Positions 1 to 6,658 of a stretch of 12,289 nt of DNA are shown piece after piece. The stretch is from contig JAKEHF010000194.1 in the NCBI GenBank assembly GCA_022615295.1, positions 1 through 12,289 on the forward strand, given 5' to 3'. The position numbers were made by a program, and so were the translations under genes. The notes beneath the pieces are model-generated. The model did no database searches. It had not been told where the DNA came from and saw nothing but the letters and a program-made list of their open reading frames with translations. The first letter of the stretch is position 1. Every line of letters begins with the position of its first letter. The stretch is from Actinomycetota bacterium (GTDB lineage Bacteria > Actinomycetota > Acidimicrobiia > Spongiisociales > ZC4RG35).

Positions 1-195
1 GAACACCGCGAAGAAGGCGTCGCCCTCGTTCTTGACCACCACCCCGCCGTGGTCCTCCACGGCCCCGGCCACCAGGCTGTCGTGTCTCTCCAGAGTGGGC
101 ACCCACTTCTCGCCGACGCTCGAGACGATCCTGGTGGAGCCCTCGATGTCGGTGAACAGAAAAGTGACGGTCCCCGTCGGCAGCGACCGTTCCAT
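1..195 (-). CDS. Class III adenylate/guanylate cyclase domain protein, N-terminal fragment
   Basis: The first 65 codons of a gene that runs off the left edge; too short to appear as a complete ORF. The translation begins MERSLPTGTVTFLFTDIEGS and ends NEGDAFFAVF, the standard opening of the class III nucleotidyl cyclase catalytic domain. The two metal-binding aspartates are present, Asp16 (FTDIEGS) and Asp59 (EGDAFF). Lys55 sits where adenylate cyclases carry the adenine-selecting lysine, so ATP to cAMP is the more likely reaction; that is inference from alignment by eye. In actinobacteria this opening often heads large proteins with ATPase/TPR or LuxR-type regions, but what follows here is unseen. 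The ATG lies 8 bases after the mmsA stop, with a GAGG-like sequence overlapping the end of mmsA, so translational coupling is likely. The family is certain; product size and architecture are unknown. Confidence 0.9.
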   Translation of the reverse strand, partial: MERSLPTGTVTFLFTDIEGSTRIVSSVGEKWVPTLERHDSLVAGAVEDHGGVVVKNEGDAFFAVF

Positions 196-203
196 GCCCC
201 GCC

Positions 204-1697
204 TCAGCCGTGGGTTGGGAAGCCTAAGTCGACGCCACGATGGATCGGATCGGCCCATCGCGAGATGACGACCTTTTGGCGCGTGTAGAAGTGAACCCCC
301 TCGGGACCATAGATCGCGTGACTGCCGAAGATCGAGCTCTTCCAGCCGCCGAAGGAGTAGAAGGAGAGCGGGACAGGTATGGGAACGTTGATGCCGACCA
401 TGCCAACTTGGATCTCCCGCTGGAACTTGCGGGCGGCGCCACCGTCGTTGGTGAAGACGGCGGTCCCGTTGCCATAGGGGTTGGCATTGATGAGGGCGAT
501 GGCGTCCTCGAAATGGTCCATCCTCACCGTGGACAGGACCGGTCCGAAGATCTCGTCGGCGTAGATACGCATCCCCGAGGTCACCCGGTCGAAGAGCGTG
601 GGTCCGAGGAAGAAGCCGGCCTCGTGACCTTCGACCACGATGTCACGCCCGTCCACCACGAGCGTGGCGCCCTCTGAGACCCCACTCTCCACATAGCCAC
701 GCACCTTGTCCAGGTGCTCACGTGTGATCAAAGGGCCCATCTCGGCGCCGGGTTGGTCCCCGGGTCCCACGGTGAGCTTCTCGATACGCGTCGAAATGCC
801 CTCGATCATCTGGTCACCGGCGTCGCCCACGGTCACCACTGCCGAGATCGCCATGCATCGCTCGCCGGCCGATCCGTAACCCGCCGAGACGGCGGCATCC
901 GCGGCCAGATCGATGTCGGCGTCGGGGAGAACGATCATGTGGTTCTTGGCACCGCCCAACGCCTGGACACGCTTTCCGTTTCTGGTCCCGGTCTCGTAGA
1001 TGTAGCGGGCGATCGGGGTCGAGCCGACGAATGAGACGGCGCTGACACCGGGATGGGTGAGGATGGCGTCGACGGCCTCCTTGTCCCCGTGTACCACGTT
1101 GAAGACTCCGTCGGGGAGACCGGCCTCCGCAAAGAGCGTGGCGCATAGCTCGGAGACCGAGGGATCCTTCTCGGATGGCTTGAGGACGAAGGTGTTCCCA
1201 CAGGCGATGGCGATGGGGTACATCCACATGGGCACCATCGCCGGGAAGTTGAACGGTGTGATGCCCGCGACCACCCCCAGAGGTTGTCTGATCGTGAAGG
1301 TGTCGACACCGGTCGAGACCTGTTCGGAATAGTCGCCCTTGAGCAGGTGGGCGATGTTGCAGGCGAACTCGATGACCTCGAGACCACGTTGCACCTCGCC
1401 CCGTGCATCCTCGAGCGTCTTGCCATGCTCGGAGGTGAGGACCCTGGCGATCTCGTCACGTTTCGCGGCGACAATCTCCCTGAAGGCGAACATGATGTTC
1501 TGCCGCTGGACCAGGGGCGAGTCACCCCATGTCTCGAAGGCACGGCTTGCGGCAGCGACCGCCAGATCGACGTCGTGGCCGTTGCCCATGACCACCTCAG
1601 CCGTCTGGACACCCGTCGCCGGGTTGAACACCGGCCCCACCCGGCTCGCCGACCCCGGTGTGAGGGACCCGTCGATCCAGTGGTGTACCTGTCTCAT
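204..1697 (-). CDS. mmsA: Methylmalonate-semialdehyde dehydrogenase (CoA-acylating)
   Basis: A full-length 497-residue aldehyde dehydrogenase of the MmsA/IolA type, about the usual length. The family converts methylmalonate semialdehyde (valine, thymine) or malonate semialdehyde (inositol, beta-alanine) with NAD+ and CoA to propionyl-CoA or acetyl-CoA in the cytoplasm. Seen in the protein: ITPFNFPAMVP at about 146-156, LKPSEKDP at 172-179, FVGST at 223-227 in the NAD-binding fold, the catalytic cysteine Cys281 in GSAGERCMAIS, and EIFGPVL at 382-388. The general-base glutamate of hydrolytic aldehyde dehydrogenases is absent: the position reads ALGGAKNH, as expected for the CoA-acylating subgroup. 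The ATG has no obvious Shine-Dalgarno sequence; the preceding gene ends 36 bases upstream, so it may be co-translated. No other valine or inositol catabolism gene is visible, so the physiological substrate is not settled. Confidence 0.95.
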   Translation of the reverse strand: MRQVHHWIDGSLTPGSASRVGPVFNPATGVQTAEVVMGNGHDVDLAVAAASRAFETWGDSPLVQRQNIMFAFREIVAAKRDEIARVLTSEHGKTLEDARGEVQRGLEVIEFACNIAHLLKGDYSEQVSTGVDTFTIRQPLGVVAGITPFNFPAMVPMWMYPIAIACGNTFVLKPSEKDPSVSELCATLFAEAGLPDGVFNVVHGDKEAVDAILTHPGVSAVSFVGSTPIARYIYETGTRNGKRVQALGGAKNHMIVLPDADIDLAADAAVSAGYGSAGERCMAISAVVTVGDAGDQMIEGISTRIEKLTVGPGDQPGAEMGPLITREHLDKVRGYVESGVSEGATLVVDGRDIVVEGHEAGFFLGPTLFDRVTSGMRIYADEIFGPVLSTVRMDHFEDAIALINANPYGNGTAVFTNDGGAARKFQREIQVGMVGINVPIPVPLSFYSFGGWKSSIFGSHAIYGPEGVHFYTRQKVVISRWADPIHRGVDLGFPTHG

Positions 1698-1733
1698 GGG
1701 AGAGACGGTACTCGGGTCGACAACGAGAGGTGC

Positions 1734-2168
1734 TCAGCCCTCGGCCGCGATGACATGGGTGAGACCCCAGGCCCGCACCCTGCTCACCGCGATCCGAACC
1801 GCCACCGTGTAGACGGCGCCAAACTCCTCGGGGGACCAGCCCAGGCCACGGATCGCCTCGTGGTACTTATCCAGGTAGGCGGGGATCATGTGGGCCGGAG
1901 CCAGATCGTGGTCGATACGCGCCACGCCCTCGATCGTGAGCAGCCCGCTTCCCTTGCGATCGCCACGCAGGGCCAACGCAACCTTCGGGTTGGCCTCGAG
2001 ACTCCGCAGACGTGGTGTCGCGGGTCTGTTGTAGACGATGAGATCGTCACCGTCGCGAAGGAACCAGACGGGTGTGGTCTGAGGCTGACCCTCTTCGTTC
2101 ACTGCGGTGAGAAAGCCCACCTCCGCGCGGTCCAAGGCCTCGATTACACGTGGATTGCCCGTCAGCAT
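1734..2168 (-). CDS. PPOX-fold (pyridoxamine 5'-phosphate oxidase-like) protein, Rv3369 type, probably F420-binding
   Basis: A complete small split-barrel flavin/deazaflavin protein of 144 residues. The segment GFLTAVNEEGQPQTTPVWFL (18-37), then LIVYNRP (43-49) and RLRSLEANPKVALAL (53-67), is the usual signature of the PPOX-class family typified by mycobacterial Rv3369, annotated as probable F420-dependent enzymes. The C-terminal part (LDKYHEAIRGLGWSPEEF, 99-116) also fits. Members bind F420, FMN or haem and most lack a known substrate, so no reaction is assigned. It lies between the surface-protein gene (61 bases upstream) and mmsA (36 bases downstream) on the same strand and could be co-transcribed with both. 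The ATG at 2168 was kept because the next upstream ATG (2190) is out of frame. No strong Shine-Dalgarno sequence is seen. Confidence 0.85.
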   Translation of the reverse strand: MLTGNPRVIEALDRAEVGFLTAVNEEGQPQTTPVWFLRDGDDLIVYNRPATPRLRSLEANPKVALALRGDRKGSGLLTIEGVARIDHDLAPAHMIPAYLDKYHEAIRGLGWSPEEFGAVYTVAVRIAVSRVRAWGLTHVIAAEG

Positions 2169-2229
2169 CCGGGGAAGGGTAATGGCGCATTGGGAGGCCA
2201 GGTCGGTGTCCCACGACGGTCAGAGGACG

Positions 2230-3264
2230 CTACGTGGTTGCGGTTCGTCGACGGCGGTCGAGACCGGACAGTCCGAGGACGGTGACGAGGAGCACCAGGA
2301 CAACGGGCCACACCCAGTTGGCGGCGATCACCTCGACGGCCATGGCGTACTCGACGGTCAGTCCGAGGACCTCGGGCGCCACCATCCCGTCGTTCTCGAA
2401 CGACCTCGCCCCGTAGTCGGCCTGGACACCCATCTTGGCGAAGTGGATTCCCCCGGGATCGGAGACCGGAGGATCCCCACCATCCTGTGGTGGCACCACG
2501 GTCTGCTCATCGCCCTCGGGAGACCGGTCGGCGGTGGTCGTGATGGTGGAGGTTGTCGTCGACGTGGTCGTCGAAGTCGCCTCATCGGTGGTGGTGGTCC
2601 GGGGCTCGGTGGTCGTGGTGACGTGCTCGCTGGTAGTGGTCGTGGGAGCAGTCGTTGTGGTGGTCGTCGACGCAGCCCCGAGAAGACCCCAGACCTCGAC
2701 GTTGTCGACGAAGACCTCGCCGTCGAGGAGACCGTCGACGGTGAAACGGACGCCGAAGCCCTCGCTGAGGAAGCCGTCCAACGAGATGGTCCTCTTCGTG
2801 CTGTTGTCGAACAGATCGGGGACCGAGAGGATGTCGACCGTGGTCCACGACGACCCGCCGTTGTTCGTGATGTCGACGGAGAGGTTGGTGTCTCCCAGCG
2901 GGAGCACCTCGAGGAGAACGGAGTTGACCTCGTAGCAGAGCTCGGCCTCGGTGAACACCGAGGTGTCTGCGAAGCGGGCGGCGCCCACCGATGCCAGGAC
3001 AAGACCCTGACTGTGGATGTGAAGGCACTGGTCCGCCACGCATCTGGAGTCCCCCATCACGTGCACTGCGCCTTGTGTGTGACCGTCATTCTCGCCGACC
3101 TCGACCCAGGGGCCATTCCAGCTCAGCGTGCCGTGGTCACCCTCGAAGTCACCCTCCTTGAACTTGTCGAGGTAGTTCCCCTCGGCGGTCGCCGACACGG
3201 ACAAACCGGCCATGGTCATCATGGCCAACAGAACGACGATGGCGACGAGGGGGAATCTTCTCAT
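2230..3264 (-). CDS. Secreted, membrane-anchored surface protein with beta-sandwich domain and threonine-rich stalk
   Basis: A 344-residue protein of no recognised named family with clear surface-protein layout. Residues 1-28 are a signal peptide (MRRF, hydrophobic core, alanines, probable cleavage after SATA). Residues 38-194 look like a jelly-roll domain of the kind often appended to bacterial exoproteins, with motifs SWNGPWVEVGEND, SVDITNNGGSSWTTVDIL and a final EVFVDNVEVWG. It has four cysteines (75, 80, 110 and one in the set shared with them only if paired; Cys75, Cys80 and Cys110 are the clear ones). Residues 199-245 are almost all threonine with serine/proline, a probable extended and possibly O-glycosylated stalk. 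Residues 318-334 are a transmembrane helix followed by DRRRR, so the C-terminus is cytoplasmic. There is no LPXTG motif. Its ATG overlaps the kinase stop codon by 4 bases (ATGA), which strongly suggests coupled translation and a shared role, for example ligand capture or envelope sensing; that role is inference. Confidence 0.8.
   Translation of the reverse strand: MRRFPLVAIVVLLAMMTMAGLSVSATAEGNYLDKFKEGDFEGDHGTLSWNGPWVEVGENDGHTQGAVHVMGDSRCVADQCLHIHSQGLVLASVGAARFADTSVFTEAELCYEVNSVLLEVLPLGDTNLSVDITNNGGSSWTTVDILSVPDLFDNSTKRTISLDGFLSEGFGVRFTVDGLLDGEVFVDNVEVWGLLGAASTTTTTTAPTTTTSEHVTTTTEPRTTTTDEATSTTTSTTTSTITTTADRSPEGDEQTVVPPQDGGDPPVSDPGGIHFAKMGVQADYGARSFENDGMVAPEVLGLTVEYAMAVEVIAANWVWPVVLVLLVTVLGLSGLDRRRRTATT
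2518..2670 (-). repeat. Low-complexity threonine-codon tract
   Basis: On the minus strand this stretch is a near-continuous run of ACC/ACG threonine codons with interspersed serine, seen on the plus strand as recurring GGTGGT/GTCGTC blocks. It encodes the stalk of the surface protein (about residues 199-249). Codons are mixed rather than a pure trinucleotide repeat, which suggests selection on the amino acids, but the tract could still vary in length between strains. Confidence 0.75.
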
Positions 3265-4649
3265 GCGCTCATCGCCCTGATCACGTCGCTCACCGCCTCA
3301 TCGTCACCCTCGACGTCGACCACCCTGTATCGAGGCAGGGTCACGACGAAGTAGGTCTTTGCTCCGAAACGCTGATAGACGAGCTGACCTCCGAGCCGTT
3401 CGGCGATCCGCGAGGCGACGGCCAGGCCGAGCCCGATGCTCCCGCTGAGCAAGGAGGACGTGCCCTCGTTGATGAATCGTTGGAAGAGGTCTGGGACCCG
3501 GTCCTCGGGGACACCGGGACCGTCGTCCCACACCTCGATGTCAACTGTGTCCTCGGCGGCGGACACCTCGACTCCGATCGAAGGGCCACCGTGACGCACG
3601 GCGTTGGAGACCAGATTCACCAGGATGTGGCGCAGCCGGGCACCGTCGGTGACGACCATCTCGTCGGTCGGGCTCCACCTCAACGCCAGACCCGCCCTCT
3701 CAAACGGTGTGATGGCGCTCTCGACGACGGAGGAGACTCTCGTCGGTGTCAGCTCGACCTCGAGACCCGTGCTCTCGATCCGAGATGTGGCGAGGAGGTC
3801 GTCCACCATGCGTGACATCTCTGCGGCCTCGTTGGCGATGATCTGGGCGAGCTCAGAGGTGCGGTCGTCGTGGGTGTCGTCGGTGAGGATCTCGGCGAAC
3901 CCATAGATGGAGGTCAACGGTGTCCGCAACTCGTGGGACAGACCGGCGATGAACGAGTCCTTGGCGCGGCTCACGGCCCGCTCCGCCTCGATCTCGAGCT
4001 CGGTCTTGACTTTGAAATCGCGCATCTGCCTTCGGGCGATCCTCCAATAGACCACGACGGCAGTGGCGGGTATGGCAAAGGTCAGGATGAAGATGACGTA
4101 GCTGTTGACCCTGGCCGCCGCTGCGGTGTTCTCCGCTATCGCCATCTGGATGGCGTCCTGCTCTGTCTCCAGCGAATCCGACAACGCCATGTACACCTGC
4201 TCCAGAGCTGCGATCGCCTCGCCGGCCCTCGCGGCATCGCCATCCTCGAGCACCGAGTGGGTCGCCCTGACACCTTCCAAGAACTCGCCCAGATGCTCGA
4301 CCGATGGGCTCCCCCCGGCGGTGGCGATGAGGATCGCCAGCTCCTCCTCGGAGACGTCGACCTGTTCCATGGCGAAGGCGAGATCGGAGTCGGTCGCCAT
4401 GCCCTCGGCGTGCAGGTCGCTGAATGTGGCCGCCTGGGACAGGGCCGCACGCGCCAGCGCCGCGGTCCCGGTGGCCGAGTTGGCCCAGTGGAGCGAGGCT
4501 GCGTTGTCCGCGACCCTGGCGGCTCCAACGGAGTTGGCGAAGGTCAGGCCGGCGACGAACAAGACGAGCAGGAGGGCCGCGATCGCCCCGGCGATAACGG
4601 CTCGCCTCCTGGTCCGAGAGAGAGGTGATCCCTCCGTTCCCATGCCCAT
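3261..4649 (-). CDS. Membrane-bound sensor histidine kinase (HisKA-HATPase)
   Basis: A complete 462-residue two-component sensor kinase. Two transmembrane helices, about 17-39 and 184-202, enclose a mostly helical extracytoplasmic region of about 145 residues. The DHp domain has the H-box SHELRTPL with phosphoacceptor His239; the catalytic domain has the N-box NLVSNAVRHGG (about 345-355), the G1 box DDGPG (376-380), PDLFQRF (386-392) and the G2 box GLGLA (406-410). All key residues are present, so it should be active. There is no clear HAMP, PAS or GAF domain. No response regulator gene is in the window. The gene overlaps the following surface-protein gene by 4 bases, and the gene before it ends 54 bases upstream. 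The ATG at 4649 lacks a clear Shine-Dalgarno sequence; an in-frame ATG two codons later is an equal candidate. The signal is unknown. Confidence 0.93.
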   Translation of the reverse strand: MGMGTEGSPLSRTRRRAVIAGAIAALLLVLFVAGLTFANSVGAARVADNAASLHWANSATGTAALARAALSQAATFSDLHAEGMATDSDLAFAMEQVDVSEEELAILIATAGGSPSVEHLGEFLEGVRATHSVLEDGDAARAGEAIAALEQVYMALSDSLETEQDAIQMAIAENTAAAARVNSYVIFILTFAIPATAVVVYWRIARRQMRDFKVKTELEIEAERAVSRAKDSFIAGLSHELRTPLTSIYGFAEILTDDTHDDRTSELAQIIANEAAEMSRMVDDLLATSRIESTGLEVELTPTRVSSVVESAITPFERAGLALRWSPTDEMVVTDGARLRHILVNLVSNAVRHGGPSIGVEVSAAEDTVDIEVWDDGPGVPEDRVPDLFQRFINEGTSSLLSGSIGLGLAVASRIAERLGGQLVYQRFGAKTYFVVTLPRYRVVDVEGDDEAVSDVIRAMSA

Positions 4650-4703
4650 TTATCGACCGAATGGCGTCCCCACCCGCATGGGCCTTACGGTTCATTGACC
4701 GGA

Positions 4704-6608
4704 TCAGCCCGGCGCCACCTCTGCGACGACGGGGAAGTGGTCCGAGGCAGGGCTCTGAATGACGCCGGCGTCCACGCTCGTCAGGTCGGGAGTGTGGAAC
4801 ACGTAGTCGATCCGGTACTTCGGGTCGGCCGAGCTCGAGGTGAGACCGTCACCCTGGCCGGCCACCTCCCAGACGTCCACCCAGCCGGCGGCCTTGAGGT
4901 CTGCGATCTGGGACCAGTCGGGTCGGGCGTTGAAGTCGCCGACGAGGACCGCCGGCTCGGCGCCGCCCCACTCGGTGAGTATCGCCTCGATTTGCGCACG
5001 ATGAACCGGAAGCAGGTCTGCTTCGGGGTCGAGCTCGTGTCTCTCGGAGTCGTTGACATGCTGGAGATGGGTGGATATGAACAGCAACTCGCCTCTCTCC
5101 ATCTCCAAGGTGACCCCGAGATACCCACGACGCAGCGGGGTCCCCTCCTGTGGGAGATAGGCCGTGTCAACCCCCAGTATGGGGACACGGCTGAGAACGG
5201 CATTGCCCCACACCGGGTCGCTCGTCCCGAAGAAGGCCGAATGGGGGAACCCGAGCCGCTCTTTGAGAATGGTGAGCTGATCGGTGACCCCTGTTATCAG
5301 CTGGCCCCTGGCGACCTCCTGGAGCCCGACCACGACCGCTCCCGAGTCCTCGATCACCCGGGCCAGCTCCTCGAGGTCGAATACGCCCTCGATGTCATAG
5401 CCGGAGTGGATGTTGTAGGTCATCACCCGCAGCGGGTAGACGGCCGAGGACGACCCTGCCTCCTCGCCGCCCCCGGCGCCCAGGAGACCCAGAAGGGGGA
5501 GCACGCAGGCGAGCGCGGCGAAGGTCCAAGTCTGACTGGCCACGCCGGGACGCGACGACCGGCCGGACACCACCGCCCCGAGGGCGATCAGAGCGACGAC
5601 GACCACCGCGCCAACACGGACCTGGGCCTGATCGAAGCCGAGCCTCAGGTCCAGAGAGACGTAATAGAGGAGACCGAGGACGACGAACAAGGTGGCACCG
5701 CCGATCAGATAGGTGGCGGATGCGGACACACCACCCTCGTAAACGTCGGGGACCATGGCCGCCCAGAGCAAACCCGCCGCCGGCACGGCGAGGATGCTGA
5801 CAATATTGAAGATGAGGGCAGGCCCCGTTGCCAGGGCGACCGTCGACACAAAGACGACCAATGCGGCGACCTGGGCGGCCCGGAACCGCTCCAGGCGCGG
5901 CACCACCAACAGGGTGACCACGTTGAGCAGGGCGATGCGGAGCTGGGCCTGCGGTCCGGCGATGCCGGCGACCTCCGACACCCACCCTTGGCTCTGCAGT
6001 ATCAGGGCCTGGAAGAACAAGAACGGCCCGAATCCCAGGAGGGTCCATCCCGGGCCCCAGAGGACGCCCTGTCTCTCCGCGGCCGGGCAGGCCCAAAGGA
6101 CGTAGAGTGTGCCCACGCCGAGGGCGAGCACCACGGCGATGGCCCCGGGGCCCTCCTGATGGGCGAGGTCGAGGCTGAGACCCATCCCTTTGATCGCCCC
6201 ATCGACGGCGAGACCGAGAAGCACCCCTCCCACGAGGGTGGCCCGACCCATGCTTGCCAGCAGCGGCAGCAGCCCGACAAAGGCCATGGTTCCCACCGCC
6301 GACATCCAGAAGTCGATCGCCGGCGACTCCGAGACCTGGAGATAGGCCCGGGTGAGGACCAGTACCCAGACCCCGGTCCACACCGCGCCACGCACCGTCA
6401 GCCAACGGGAGAGCACCGGGAACAGAATCGCCAGTAGAAACGGCGCCAGGGCTATGGGGACGAGGTCGAGCGTGCCGATGCCCAGGGTGTCACGGAGGTA
6501 CCAGGTGATCGACCCGAAGAGAAAACGCATCGACTGGGCCCCCATCGTGAAGACGAGAGCCCCGAGGAGGATCTTCAGCGAGCGCCCGCTCTCCGTGGTG
6601 TCGAACAC
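4704..6608 (-). CDS. Polytopic membrane protein with C-terminal CWH43-like endonuclease/exonuclease/phosphatase domain
   Basis: A 634-residue fusion. Residues 11-377 contain roughly 12-13 hydrophobic helices with no recognised transporter motif. Residues 392-632 form an intact EEP-superfamily domain: MTYNIHSG (396-403, Asn399), GLQEV (428-432, Glu431), WGNAVLSR (467-474), STHLQH (512-517, His514), GDFNAR (557-562, Asp558/Asn560), RIDYVF (599-604, Asp601) and SDHFPV (622-627, His624). The order LRVMTYNIHSGYDIEG followed by LEELARVIEDSGA resembles the C-terminal domain of eukaryotic CWH43/PGAP2IP and their bacterial homologues rather than DNA exonuclease III. Family enzymes cleave phosphodiester or phosphomonoester bonds in a metal-dependent way; a lipid or glycolipid head group is a plausible substrate for a membrane-tethered form, but this is inference. 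The start is GTG at 6608, since the first helix begins ten residues later; upstream GGTAGG is a weak Shine-Dalgarno sequence. It begins 50 bases after the metH stop. Confidence 0.85.
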   Translation of the reverse strand: MFDTTESGRSLKILLGALVFTMGAQSMRFLFGSITWYLRDTLGIGTLDLVPIALAPFLLAILFPVLSRWLTVRGAVWTGVWVLVLTRAYLQVSESPAIDFWMSAVGTMAFVGLLPLLASMGRATLVGGVLLGLAVDGAIKGMGLSLDLAHQEGPGAIAVVLALGVGTLYVLWACPAAERQGVLWGPGWTLLGFGPFLFFQALILQSQGWVSEVAGIAGPQAQLRIALLNVVTLLVVPRLERFRAAQVAALVVFVSTVALATGPALIFNIVSILAVPAAGLLWAAMVPDVYEGGVSASATYLIGGATLFVVLGLLYYVSLDLRLGFDQAQVRVGAVVVVALIALGAVVSGRSSRPGVASQTWTFAALACVLPLLGLLGAGGGEEAGSSSAVYPLRVMTYNIHSGYDIEGVFDLEELARVIEDSGAVVVGLQEVARGQLITGVTDQLTILKERLGFPHSAFFGTSDPVWGNAVLSRVPILGVDTAYLPQEGTPLRRGYLGVTLEMERGELLFISTHLQHVNDSERHELDPEADLLPVHRAQIEAILTEWGGAEPAVLVGDFNARPDWSQIADLKAAGWVDVWEVAGQGDGLTSSSADPKYRIDYVFHTPDLTSVDAGVIQSPASDHFPVVAEVAPG

Positions 6609-6658
6609 GGTTTGAACCTACCGCCCGGACCCACCCGGCGCACGACCCCAGGGGAGGG

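Noticed and set aside
2230..2330. LPXTG-type cell wall sorting signal at the C-terminus of the surface protein
   Set aside because: A hydrophobic helix and an arginine-rich tail are present but no LPXTG-like pentapeptide precedes them, so a plain membrane anchor is more likely.
2518..2670. CRISPR-like or tandem repeat array
   Set aside because: The periodicity is that of threonine codons within one reading frame; there are no repeat-spacer units.
2107..3354. 415-codon plus-strand ORF opposite the surface-protein gene
   Set aside because: The minus frame has a signal peptide, beta-sandwich, stalk and anchor plus a 4-base overlap with the kinase; the plus frame has none.
4695..6437. 580-codon plus-strand ORF opposite the membrane-EEP gene
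   Set aside because: The translation is rich in Gly, Glu, His and Arg without domains, whereas the minus frame has transmembrane helices and a complete EEP catalytic set.
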